From: an uncultured bacterium
Lineage (GTDB): Bacteria > Bacillota > Clostridia > Oscillospirales > Butyricicoccaceae
DNA: 9,821 nucleotides
Reading direction: 5' to 3'
Assembly (NCBI GenBank): GCA_905215125.1
Contig: CAJMOV010000054.1
Span: forward strand, 1-9,821
Part shown: positions 1 through 6,737 of the stretch, in pieces
How the letters are laid out: each line of letters opens with the position of its first letter
How positions within the stretch are numbered: the stretch's first letter is position 1
Position numbers and translations under genes: made by a program
The notes under the pieces: model-generated
The model's database searches: none
What the model saw: the letters and a program-made list of their open reading frames with translations, nothing else
Told to the model about the DNA's origin: nothing

Positions 1-919
1 TGGAAAGCTCGCCCAGCAGGGCTTCGGCGCGCGCTTTGGCCTCGGCTTCCGACTGTACGGAATTGTCGACAATCGTCTTGGACATGGTATCGCTGATGAT
101 TTTGGTCGATTCCGCCCCCGACTTGCCGCCGCCGCCCACACCGGCCACGCTGACCGCCTTGGATTCAAAGGGCTTGTCGGCGTCCTCTGTGTTGTGGCTG
201 CGCACCGTCACCGCTTTGACCTGCCCGCTCAGCGTCACCTCGCGCCGCATGCGGTACAGGTTTTTGCCCGGCTCGACGGTCAGAACGCTGTCGGTATACT
301 TTTTATAGCTGACAAAATGCACCTTGCCGGCGACAACATAAAACAGATAATTGAGCTTTTGCGCCAGCGACACGACAAAATCGTAATCGCTCTGGTTGTG
401 CTGTTCGATGGGCGCCAGGGTCTCGCCCGTCGCTTCTACGACGGTGCCGTTGTACAGGGCGCTGTAATTTTTCAGAACGTCCGACACCGCTTCGGAGTAT
501 TTCCTGATGTCCTTCCTGCGCTGCGAACGGAAGCTGTTCATCATGAACTGCTTGCAGTCCATCGCCGTGACGATCAAGGACGTCGTCTCGCCCTGGAGGT
601 CAAATTCGATGGACGAGATGTAACCGACAAAAACCGATTCTGCGTTGCCCGCTTCGCCATAGCCGAGAAAGACCTCCAGCTTGGCGCCCAAAACGATTTT
701 GGACAGCGCCTCGTCCAGCTTGAGCTCGCCGTCTTCAAACCGGGAATACTGGCCGATGATTTCCGCCGTGCAGTCGCTGGCTTCCATCCCCGTCGCAAGC
801 GTGACGCGGATATCGTGATAAATGAGCGAACGGCCCGACAGCTCGGCGTCGTTGATTTTGAAGTAAGCCACCGGTCGTTCAAAGCCGTTGTACTTTTTTT
901 CCGCGTCGCTCAGCGTCAT
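1..919 (-). CDS. VgrG/Pvc8-type spike (phage late control D-like), C-terminus beyond window
   Basis: Reading from ATG at 919, the frame stays open to the window edge, giving 306 residues without a stop. A ribosome site (AGAGGTGAAAGG) lies just upstream. The protein should form the central hub and spike at the baseplate tip, under the tube. Visible signs are an N-terminal beta-rich, gp27-like region with FVGYISSIEF (about residues 100-109), a basic RSQRRKDIRKY stretch (about 130-140), and a QSDYDFVVSLAQKLNYLFYV-like core (about 180-200). That core is characteristic of the gpD/VgrG hub domain. A glycine-rich linker (GVGGGGKSG, about 264-272) and a helix rich in Ala and Glu (SEAEAKARAEALLGELS) follow. 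In the family, this helix precedes the last hub strands and the OB-fold/spike, which would lie left of base 1. The gene is 34 bp behind the Afp7-like gene in the same operon. The family call is firm; the exact subtype is not determinable from this part. Confidence 0.88.
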   Translation of the reverse strand, partial: MTLSDAEKKYNGFERPVAYFKINDAELSGRSLIYHDIRVTLATGMEASDCTAEIIGQYSRFEDGELKLDEALSKIVLGAKLEVFLGYGEAGNAESVFVGYISSIEFDLQGETTSLIVTAMDCKQFMMNSFRSQRRKDIRKYSEAVSDVLKNYSALYNGTVVEATGETLAPIEQHNQSDYDFVVSLAQKLNYLFYVVAGKVHFVSYKKYTDSVLTVEPGKNLYRMRREVTLSGQVKAVTVRSHNTEDADKPFESKAVSVAGVGGGGKSGAESTKIISDTMSKTIVDNSVQSEAEAKARAEALLGELS

Positions 920-953
920 CGCCTTTCACCTCTCTTGCCGCGGCCTTTCCTGC

Positions 954-1670
954 TTATCGTCCCGGAAGCTGGCGGATCAGCCTGCCGCCTTCCTTGACCA
1001 GGCCCAGCAGCTTCTGCGTCGACATGCTCAGCTTTTCCGCCTTGTCGTCGACGGTGGACAGGATACTGACGGCGACCTCGGCGCCCAGCGGCGCGCCCTG
1101 GCTGGAAAAGTAATTAAAGGTGGTCTGGAACCTTGTGATAATGCCGGAATACATCATGTTTCCCCAGTAAAAAACAACGGGCACCTGTTTATGCGACGCT
1201 TCCAGCAGCGGCGTGTAGCAGCACAGCTGCTTGTTGAACAGGCTCAGATTGGTAAAATCCGTTTTGTTGATAAGCTCTGCCAGGGTGTCTTCGGCGGTAT
1301 CGGTCAGGCTGCCGTCTATCAGGCTGCCAATCAGGCTTTTTGCCGCTGTAACCAGGGCCTTGAACTCGGCCCCCTCGGTTTTTGCGTTGTATTCCTCAAC
1401 AATATTGAAGATCAGGGTCATGTCGACCTGCTGCTCGGTCATGCCCTTAGGGGTGATTTTTCCATCCATACTGGCCGTTTCGCTTGTCGATTCATTGGCG
1501 ACGCCCTCGTCGCGCTTGACCGGCGTCGTAGCGCCGATTTTGATGCTCGACGGATTGAGAAGAACCTCAACAGGATCCTCAAAGTCCCATGTGCCGTCGT
1601 CCTTCTGCTTCTTGCCTATGAGAAAAGCGGCTTTGTCCACCGTGCCGAGCCTGCCGCCCAGCAAACCCAT
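954..1670 (-). CDS. Afp7/Pvc7-like CIS tube-initiator / baseplate protein (no LysM visible)
   Basis: This 238-residue protein resembles the contractile injection system tube protein family (Afp7/Pvc7 N-terminal region, comparable to T4 gp53/gp54-side components). It caps the hub and nucleates the tube. Family-like signs are an early VEVLLNPSSIKIG segment (about residues 34-46; most relatives have a conserved Asn-Pro here) and the late block PVVFYWGNMMYSG...FNYFSSQGAPLGAEVAVSIL (about 164-205). That block matches the typical pattern of a WG turn, a fold-closing F, then G-x-P-x-x-A. Many relatives carry a C-terminal LysM domain, but here the protein ends soon after the tube fold with a basic tail (RLIRQLPGR). 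The start at 1670 has AAGGGGGTG at a proper distance and lies 12 bp after the giant gene's stop. The spike gene follows after 34 bp. Confidence 0.82.
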   Translation of the reverse strand: MGLLGGRLGTVDKAAFLIGKKQKDDGTWDFEDPVEVLLNPSSIKIGATTPVKRDEGVANESTSETASMDGKITPKGMTEQQVDMTLIFNIVEEYNAKTEGAEFKALVTAAKSLIGSLIDGSLTDTAEDTLAELINKTDFTNLSLFNKQLCCYTPLLEASHKQVPVVFYWGNMMYSGIITRFQTTFNYFSSQGAPLGAEVAVSILSTVDDKAEKLSMSTQKLLGLVKEGGRLIRQLPGR

Positions 1671-1682
1671 AAGAACACCCCC

Positions 1683-4600
1683 TTACAGCCCGAATTTTCT
1701 GCGCTCTGCCCGCAGGCGGCGCTCGACCCGCACCAAAATTTCCTCCGTCAAGCGGTTGTAGTTGATTTCATCCAGCACCTGCCCCGCGAGCCTTCTCTCC
1801 TGCTCGGGGCTCAGCTCGGCCGGCGCTGCAGCGGATGCGCCGTATGACGCAGGCGCTCCGGAGTCGGGCGGCGTCCCTGCGGACGCAGGACGCGGCGGGG
1901 CGGCCAGCTGTCTGCGCAGCACGTCCTCGCCGCTCTCCTCCTGCGCGCCGCCCTTCGCCGCAGGCGGCGGCACAGGGCTTCGGTAGACCATCCCAGCCGC
2001 GCCCTCAGGCCGCTCCGGGATACGCTCCGTTTCACCCGCTGTGTAAACCGGTCCGGCCGGTTGAGCAAATCGAATGATTTCAGCCGGCGCGGCCGGAATT
2101 TCGCCCGGCCGTCTCAACGGCGCACGGCGGATGACGCTCTCTGTAAAGCGCGATACGCGCCGCTCAGGCTGCGCGGCCTTCTGGCTGTCCGCTGCCGTGC
2201 CGGGATACTCCGTACGGCTGTATCCGCTGTGCAACAGCCCTGTGTCCGCCCCCAATGCTCTGCCGCCAGCTGTGACGGCCGGCGGCGCAAGCCGGAAAAA
2301 TCCACCGGGCCGCCGCGCCGCCGCGCGATGGATGACAGCCCCAGCAAAACGGGATATGCGCTGTCCGGCGCTTTGGGACGCCGCGCCCTCAGGCTGCGCG
2401 GGGACATACGTCGTTTCTCCCGGCAGCCGAACTGACCCGGCTGAATGGGTAAACCGGATAACCTGGGCCGATCCTGAAGGGTTTTCGCCGGGCCGCCGGG
2501 CCGCCCGGTGGATAACAGCCCCAGCAAGCTGTGACGCGCGCCACGTCGTGCGGCGCTGTGGGACGTCAGCCTGGCCCGCTCTCCCTTCCGGCCAATCCGC
2601 CTGCGGAAACCGGACTGTTGAGGTCTGCCCCAGATGTCCCGCAAGATATCCTGTCAGGCCGTCTGCGCCGACACGGGAGGGCAGTCGTGTGTCGGACGCC
2701 CCTTCTGTATGAGAAAAGGAGGAAGGGCCTCCCTCTTCAGTCACGGGATCTGCCCACCCATCCGACGCCCTGTAACGGCTCCCGTCCTGTAACACCTGGA
2801 CAAGCGTCTCTGTTTCCCGGGAAGTCTTTGCCGCCGCGGCTGTTGAGCCGATATGGCGTGCTGAAGCAGTCTGTATCCGATTCAGCCGGCCCCGATTTAT
2901 CCCCTGCAAGGGGCGCAGGCATTGTAAATTCGCCCAGCCCGGCAGGGCGTTTGGGCCCGAAAACTGCCGAGCACCCGGCGTATAGGCGGATACAGGCGTT
3001 GCCGCCCCAAAGAGAGGCTGGGCAGCCGCGCCGATCAGCCAGGCCAGTCCGCTGACGGCCGCATGACCGACCGATAGCGGGCGGGACGCCGCCCTTTCTT
3101 CCGAAAGGGTTGAGACTGCAGGGTGAGCTCCGTCTCCCAGGGGCGCGAAAGCCATATGGCGCACCGCATCCCCTTGCGTTTGCGGAGCACGGTAAACCGT
3201 CTCAGCCCCCGGCGCTTGAACGGCAGCCCCTCGCTGCGGCGCACGCGCGCCCGGCAGGGGCGCGGCAAGCAGGGAAAGGCGACGCAGAAAGGCTTCCATT
3301 CCCTCGCCCGGCGCAAGGCCGGCGCGCCCCACCATATCGTCAAAGGCATCCTCAGCAATGCGGCGGCTTTCCCCAGCCTGAAGCAGGGAATCGATGCCGC
3401 GCGGAAGCAAACCGTCATGCGGCATCGCAGTGTCATACCGTTTTCTTGCCTTTTGCAGGGCCGCGGTATCATATGGGGCCGCAAAGCGGCCTAGCCGTTG
3501 GCGTCCCTTTGGGGCGGGGCGCGCAGGCCAGTGCCAATCATGAATGTGCGAACCGTCCCCGCGGTGCAGCTCATACGGCTGGCGATACAGCGGCAGCAGC
3601 GCCTGGCCCGCCGCCTTGTGGAGGGGCCGGCCCGCGCTATCCGGCATGCCGCGGTATATCATGCGCACGCCGCCCGGCGCGGCTGCTTCACGCCATAGGG
3701 TGCGTCGGGCCCACTGCCCGCTTGCCAGCAAACGGATGCCGCCGCTTTGCCTTCTCGCCCAGTCTGCTGTATAGGCCGTGCTCTCCGTCAACCCCTGAAG
3801 CCAGCGGCCGCCCATTGGCCGGGTGATATCCGGATTCCATTGATTTTGCGTCTGCTGTTCCCGTCTTCTCAGCCCCGGCCCGCCGCTGAACCGCGCTGCG
3901 ACCGGGCTTTGCCCAATCGTCCTCGCGGGGAAGGAATACCGTCCGGCCTTTTCCGCGCCCGGCGCGCCCGCGTCATCTTTCCTGCCCGCATCATCAGCCG
4001 GCACCGTCAGATATTGCAGGGCTGCAGACGCCAAAGCAGGCGGAAGAATCACAGCCGCGCCGTCCTTTTCCCCGTTTTCTCCTGCCGGGCCGGCGGCCGG
4101 CGGCCGGACGGATCCGCTGATCCCCTCCCGCCGCCGTTGCCGCTCAAAGGGCGCGCTTTGTCCATCCGTTTGCGGCGGGACGGCGCCGCGACGCTCATCC
4201 GAGGCTGCTCGGCGTATGCTGCTGTCGTTCCAATCGGCATCCTCCTTGCGCCACGGCTCAGCCGGCGGCCGAGCCCGGGCAGACCGCTCATTTTCTTCCC
4301 GTCTGGAAGCAATCTTTTCCGCCGATACATCCTGCCCGGCGTCCTGAGCCCGACGCCTGCCCCGCTTCTTTTCTTTTTTCGGCCTGGCGGACGCCGAAGG
4401 CTCGGCCTGCCCGGCATTTTCCTGCGGCATCCCGCCTGTTTCCGGCTCAGATGGCAAGCGCCGTGCAATAAGCGGCTCTTCCCGCGCCCAACTCGCGCCC
4501 GGACGGGCCATTTCCCCCGGCTCGGGGGCTGCTGCCGCGCGGGCCTCCGTCCCCAACACCGGACGCTGCGAGGGGCTTTGTACAGACGCCGCGAGCTCGC

Positions 4601-5114
4601 GTTTTATGGATGTCCCGGCGTCGGTCCGGATGCTTTTGTACAGCGGGACGGCGGGCTTTACCGGGCTATTTTCGTTTTTTTTTACTTCCCGCTCCAGGCT
4701 GTCAAGCGCGCGGCGCAGCTCGCCGTCCTTCAGCAGGCTGCCGCGGATGGCGCGCTCGATTTCACGCGCCTGCGTGCGGACGGCGCCATGGGTCTGCGCC
4801 AGCACCTGCTTGAGCTGGGCGGTCAGCTGCGTTTCCAGCGCCGTATGCGCGCGCAGGAAGGTATTGCTCTGATCATAATAAGCCCGCAGCTGCATGAGCA
4901 GGTTGACGACGACAGGGGGCTGCACCCCGGCTTCCGCGCCCTCCTGCCCCTGGGCGGGCAAGATATATGTCAGCGATTCCAGCCGCAGGACCGGGGGCTG
5001 CGCCGCCTTTGCCAAAATAGCGCTGCAAAAGCCGGCGTTGTCGCCGGGCAGGGCAAAACCGGCAGTACCCAGCTCGATACCGCCGGTCGCCGTCCTGAAT
5101 ACAGCGTTGGCCAT
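1683..5114 (-). CDS. Giant, mostly disordered CIS-associated protein of unknown function (1143 aa)
   Basis: I do not recognise this as a named family. I chose ATG 5114 (MANAVFRT) because GGAGGAG stands 6 bases ahead. A GTG at 5147 in the same frame would overlap the previous stop and has no clear ribosome site. Three parts are visible. Residues 1 to about 148 look folded: a beta-rich beginning (GIELGTAGFALPG, LRLESLTYILP), then long helices (VVVNLLMQLRAYYDQSNTFLRA onward) ending in EREVKKNE. Residues about 150 to 1090 are dominated by Pro, Ala, Arg, Gly and Glu and are probably disordered, with a His-rich patch (HRGDGSHIHDWHW, about 517-529) and three related repeats near the end. The last 45 residues predict an amphipathic charged helix (ELSPEQERRL...RAERRKFGL). 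Position between tube 2 and the hub protein suggests a structural or inner-tube/baseplate role; tape measure, scaffold or tethered cargo are alternatives. High GC creates long antisense open frames, but spacing and ribosome sites on both sides support this frame. Confidence 0.8.
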   Translation of the reverse strand: MANAVFRTATGGIELGTAGFALPGDNAGFCSAILAKAAQPPVLRLESLTYILPAQGQEGAEAGVQPPVVVNLLMQLRAYYDQSNTFLRAHTALETQLTAQLKQVLAQTHGAVRTQAREIERAIRGSLLKDGELRRALDSLEREVKKNENSPVKPAVPLYKSIRTDAGTSIKRELAASVQSPSQRPVLGTEARAAAAPEPGEMARPGASWAREEPLIARRLPSEPETGGMPQENAGQAEPSASARPKKEKKRGRRRAQDAGQDVSAEKIASRREENERSARARPPAEPWRKEDADWNDSSIRRAASDERRGAVPPQTDGQSAPFERQRRREGISGSVRPPAAGPAGENGEKDGAAVILPPALASAALQYLTVPADDAGRKDDAGAPGAEKAGRYSFPARTIGQSPVAARFSGGPGLRRREQQTQNQWNPDITRPMGGRWLQGLTESTAYTADWARRQSGGIRLLASGQWARRTLWREAAAPGGVRMIYRGMPDSAGRPLHKAAGQALLPLYRQPYELHRGDGSHIHDWHWPARPAPKGRQRLGRFAAPYDTAALQKARKRYDTAMPHDGLLPRGIDSLLQAGESRRIAEDAFDDMVGRAGLAPGEGMEAFLRRLSLLAAPLPGARAPQRGAAVQAPGAETVYRAPQTQGDAVRHMAFAPLGDGAHPAVSTLSEERAASRPLSVGHAAVSGLAWLIGAAAQPLFGAATPVSAYTPGARQFSGPNALPGWANLQCLRPLQGINRGRLNRIQTASARHIGSTAAAAKTSRETETLVQVLQDGSRYRASDGWADPVTEEGGPSSFSHTEGASDTRLPSRVGADGLTGYLAGHLGQTSTVRFPQADWPEGRAGQADVPQRRTTWRASQLAGAVIHRAARRPGENPSGSAQVIRFTHSAGSVRLPGETTYVPAQPEGAASQSAGQRISRFAGAVIHRAAARRPGGFFRLAPPAVTAGGRALGADTGLLHSGYSRTEYPGTAADSQKAAQPERRVSRFTESVIRRAPLRRPGEIPAAPAEIIRFAQPAGPVYTAGETERIPERPEGAAGMVYRSPVPPPAAKGGAQEESGEDVLRRQLAAPPRPASAGTPPDSGAPASYGASAAAPAELSPEQERRLAGQVLDEINYNRLTEEILVRVERRLRAERRKFGL
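1995..2534 (-). repeat. Three degenerate repeats inside the giant protein
   Basis: The coding sequence holds three related units of about 50-65 residues. Each begins with S-x-(L/F)-(A/T)-x-(A/S)-V-I-(H/R)-R-A and continues to R-R-P-G (cores at about residues 864-876, 924-937 and 991-1004 of the 1143-aa form). Units 1 and 3 also share the following block (A-x-(V/I)-I-R-F ... G-E-T ... P-E-G-A-A); unit 2 has diverged there. Duplication is still visible in the DNA: GGATAACAGCCCCAGCAA (from about 2510) against GGATGACAGCCCCAGCAA (from about 2330) on the plus strand. They look like tandem duplications within a disordered linker. Confidence 0.75.
4675..4683 (-). other. A9 homopolymer with in-frame A-AAA-AAC heptamer in the giant gene
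   Basis: On the coding strand the sequence reads GTA AAA AAA AAC GAA, a run of nine A. The zero-frame phasing matches the X XXY YYZ slippery pattern A-AAA-AAC. It sits at the change from the folded N-terminal part to the disordered region. A -1 shift runs into TAG after CGA AAA, and a +1 shift reaches TAA within a few codons. Either slip would yield the N-terminal domain alone (about 150 residues). The run is directly visible; any slippage, transcriptional or ribosomal, is inferred. Confidence 0.35.
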
Positions 5115-5143
5115 GGTTGACTCCTCCCCGGGCGGGCTCCCGT

Positions 5144-5626
5144 TCACAGCAGCGACGGGACCGGAATGTTTTTCAGCCCGTTGTGGGTGATGGTAAAGGT
5201 TTCAATCAGCGGCGCTGAACGCGATGCGTCCAGGTCGCTCAGCTCCCATTCAATGACGCCCTGGGACACAAAGGAGTAAATGGCCTTGATGTCCTGGCTT
5301 TCGTCCAGCACCAGGATGGTGCCCAGCGCCTTTTTCGCTTCAATGGCCTGACTGCCGATATACCCGGACAGCAGGCCCGTGATGCTCAGCCTGCGCATCT
5401 GGTATCCGCGTTTAAAGGTCAGGCGGTGCGGCTCGCTCTGCGGCTTGGGCAGCAGGATGGGATAATCGTTGCGCCCGCCCTCGCTGACAAAGCCGACAGA
5501 CCGCTGGCTGCTGATGCCCGACACGCTTTGGAAGCCGAGCGTCGTCACATTGAACATGACGATAAAGCGCACGCCGACAATGGGGTCGTAGTGCGAGCTG
5601 CGCGACACGAAAAAGGGCAGCTTCAT
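5144..5626 (-). CDS. CIS tube protein 2 (gp19-like paralogue)
   Basis: This 160-residue protein belongs with the phage tail tube (gp19-like) proteins and would form a ring of the inner tube through which cargo moves. Support comes from an N-terminal strand pattern with FNVTTLGFQSVSGIS (about residues 25-39), where F-x-S-V-S-G is the usual tube motif, and from a final strand pair ending ETFTITHNGLKNI. That ending parallels TIELAHEGL in tube protein 1. Basic segments (FKRGYQMRRLS) fit the expected inter-ring loop. ATG 5626 has AGAGGAG a few bases ahead and lies 12 bp after the DUF6760-like stop. eCIS loci commonly carry two or more tube paralogues (Afp1/Afp5); the one encoded nearer the hub genes is plausibly the adaptor ring at the baseplate, but that role is inferred. 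It is slightly longer than tube 1 and quite divergent from it. Confidence 0.84.
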   Translation of the reverse strand: MKLPFFVSRSSHYDPIVGVRFIVMFNVTTLGFQSVSGISSQRSVGFVSEGGRNDYPILLPKPQSEPHRLTFKRGYQMRRLSITGLLSGYIGSQAIEAKKALGTILVLDESQDIKAIYSFVSQGVIEWELSDLDASRSAPLIETFTITHNGLKNIPVPSLL

Positions 5627-5638
5627 ATCGTCACTCCT

Positions 5639-5839
5639 CTAAAAAACGTCAAAGATGTTCTTGCCCTGCGTTTCCTGGTTCATACGGCTGTTGATCTGCG
5701 AGACCTCGCGGCAGAAGCGCAGGCGCTCGCGATGCTCCATCGCCATAATTTCCTCATATCCCCAGTGCAGATAATATCCTAAAAAGGCTATCTCCTCGTA
5801 AATACGGTCAAGGGGATAGCGTTTGACTACTCCCCCAGA
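5639..5839 (-). CDS. DUF6760-like small CIS protein, start codon absent (probable -1 frameshift product)
   Basis: This frame encodes a 63-residue stretch VVKRYPLDRIYEEIAFLG and onward, through an H-W-G-Y-E-E-I patch and MEHRERLRF, ending in NIFDVF. The pattern YPLDR-(I/L)-YEE-(I/V)-A-F, then H-W-x-Y-E-E-I-M and E-H-R-E-R, is what I associate with the DUF6760 small proteins of eCIS loci (Afp6 position). It is too short for many gene callers. No ATG, GTG or TTG lies between the upstream in-frame stop (TAA, about 5912-5914) and the conserved RYPLDR segment. The first ATG codons fall inside the conserved region (IMAM). The frame is -1 relative to the 121-aa gene, so it is best explained as the extension of that gene through the CCCCCCT site at 5839-5845. 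An ATT or CTG start remains a weaker alternative. Tube 2 begins 12 bp after its stop. Confidence 0.78.
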   Translation of the reverse strand, partial: SGGVVKRYPLDRIYEEIAFLGYYLHWGYEEIMAMEHRERLRFCREVSQINSRMNQETQGKNIFDVF

Positions 5840-5845
5840 GGGGGG
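5812..5845 (-). promoter_or_regulatory. Candidate programmed -1 frameshift site with downstream stem-loop
   Basis: Near the end of the 121-aa gene the zero-frame codons are GTC CCC CCT CTG GGG GAG TAG. C-CCC-CCT (5845-5839) is a phased X XXY YYZ heptamer. Three bases later GGGGA (5835-5831) and TAG (5829-5827, also the zero-frame stop) can pair with TCCCC (5816-5812) and CTA (5819-5817). This gives an 8-bp stem with one bulged G and the loop TCAAACG. A -1 slip enters exactly the start-less DUF6760-like frame and would make a 184-residue fusion. The sequence and pairing are seen; the frameshifting is inferred. The spacer is shorter than the usual 5-8 bases. Confidence 0.55.
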
Positions 5846-6192
5846 ACCTCGATTTTGAATTTTTCTCCGCAGGAGGGACAGGTTACCTCCACCTTGACCG
5901 GCTCGACGGCGTTAATTTGCTGGTAAAGGTTCTGCAAATACGCCATGTCGGACGACGGTAGCCTTTCGATCAGCCGGTTGTCAATGGCGGGCAGGGTACC
6001 CAGCCGCGTAATGACGCGGGTCATAAGCACAATGCTGAGGTACGCGGGATTCTGCTGCACGCGGGGGTCCTTCAGGGGCAGGATTTCATCGGCCGCCGTG
6101 GCGAAGCGCATAGCGCCCTCCCGGTGCAGCGTGCCGTTTTCGTCCAGATACCCGCGCGGCAGGGTAAAGGGGTATTCCGTCTGATATGCCAT
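5827..6192 (-). CDS. T4 gp26-like baseplate/tail assembly protein with CxxC
   Basis: This 121-residue protein resembles the T4_baseplate (gp26-like) / tail assembly proteins found right after the tube gene in eCIS and phage tail clusters. Signs are an opening YPFTLPRGYLDENGTLHREGAMR (roughly residues 7-29), a helical DPRVQQNPAYLSIVLMTRVI block, a LIERLPSSDMAYLQNLYQQI helix pair, and a final CPSCGEKFKIEV half zinc-knuckle (cysteines near residues 104 and 107). I chose ATG 6192 because GGGAGGAACCCCT stands directly ahead. An in-frame ATG at 6213 would put that ribosome site inside the gene. Such proteins act in assembly or on the baseplate rather than as tube subunits. The tail ends VPPLGE at a TAG that overlaps the start-less downstream frame, so a longer fused form is likely. 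Confidence 0.78.
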   Translation of the reverse strand: MAYQTEYPFTLPRGYLDENGTLHREGAMRFATAADEILPLKDPRVQQNPAYLSIVLMTRVITRLGTLPAIDNRLIERLPSSDMAYLQNLYQQINAVEPVKVEVTCPSCGEKFKIEVPPLGE

Positions 6193-6232
6193 AGGGGTTC
6201 CTCCCATTTTCATCCGGGGTTATTTTCGCCCT

Positions 6233-6260
6233 GCCGCGCCCCCAAAAGCAGGGGCACGGC
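6233..6260 (-). other. Strong intercistronic stem-loop after the tube 1 gene
   Basis: On the transcribed strand, GCCGTGCCCC and GGGGCGCGGC form a 10-bp stem (one G-U pair) around an 8-base loop, beginning 15 bases after the tube 1 stop. No run of T follows, so it is not a typical intrinsic terminator. Placed between a high-copy tube gene and low-copy assembly genes, it may protect the 3' end of sheath-tube mRNA or partly attenuate downstream expression. The pairing is visible; the role is inferred. Confidence 0.5.
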
Positions 6261-6275
6261 GGACGTCAAAAGCTA

Positions 6276-6698
6276 TCAGTCTGTTCTGGTCAGGCCCTCG
6301 TGGGCCAGCTCGATGGTTTCAACCGCCACCTCAGAGGATGTGCCATTGAAATCGGGCGCGGTGTATTTGACCGGCCAGGCGTTGATACAGCGCCAGGACG
6401 CAGCGGGCGAGCCCTCTTCGTCCAGCGCAGTCAGGGTGACGGTCTTTTTCTCAATGGTACCCTCGGTGATGTCGATAAGCCAGTCATACAAAACCATTGT
6501 TTCAGACGAGCCCCATTTGAGGGTGATGTTGCCGTATTTGATGAGTCCGGGCAGCTTGGTCGGGGTGATGGCCGGGTCGTCGCCCGCGCGGTATTCCACA
6601 ACGTCCATTGTGGCGTCAAAGCCGCTGACCTCGCTGAAGCTGCCGGCATCCAGCCCGTCGATCTCCAGGCGGAACCTAAAATTTCTATATGGAAGCAC
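6276..6698 (-). CDS. CIS tube protein 1 (gp19-like major tube)
   Basis: This 140-residue protein fits the T4 gp19-like tail tube family in length and motifs. It polymerises into the rigid inner tube driven out by sheath contraction. It opens YRNFRFRLEIDG, followed by F-S-E-V-S-G-F-D at about residues 20-27, the usual tube signature. The middle has GLIKYGNITLKWG, a family pattern (usually ...K..nitlkrG), and the end has VETIELAHEGL. Translation starts at GTG 6698. A stop lies four codons upstream in frame, and AAGGAG stands 12 bases ahead, a somewhat long spacing. The gene follows the sheath stop by 39 bp, the standard sheath-tube pair, and has a strong stem-loop just after its stop. It is most likely the abundant tube subunit. 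Confidence 0.92.
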   Translation of the reverse strand: MLPYRNFRFRLEIDGLDAGSFSEVSGFDATMDVVEYRAGDDPAITPTKLPGLIKYGNITLKWGSSETMVLYDWLIDITEGTIEKKTVTLTALDEEGSPAASWRCINAWPVKYTAPDFNGTSSEVAVETIELAHEGLTRTD

Positions 6699-6737
6699 TG
6701 TGATATCTCACTCCTTATCTGTTAATGGCGGCGGGAC

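Noticed and set aside
194..1847. Plus-strand open frames opposite the spike and Afp7-like genes
   Set aside because: They are antisense shadows; the minus-strand frames carry clear CIS family motifs and proper ribosome sites.
3747..5120. Long plus-strand open frame (457 codons) opposite the giant gene
   Set aside because: No ribosome site, an Arg/Pro/Leu-rich composition typical of the antisense of GC-rich coding DNA, and it conflicts with a well-spaced operon on the minus strand.
5639..5860. Independent start for the DUF6760-like frame at ATT or CTG codons (for example ATT at about 5858-5860)
   Set aside because: Such starts are very rare and would add an unrelated N-terminus to a family that usually begins close to the YPLDR motif. 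The frameshift explanation fits phase, heptamer and structure better, though a non-standard start is not excluded.
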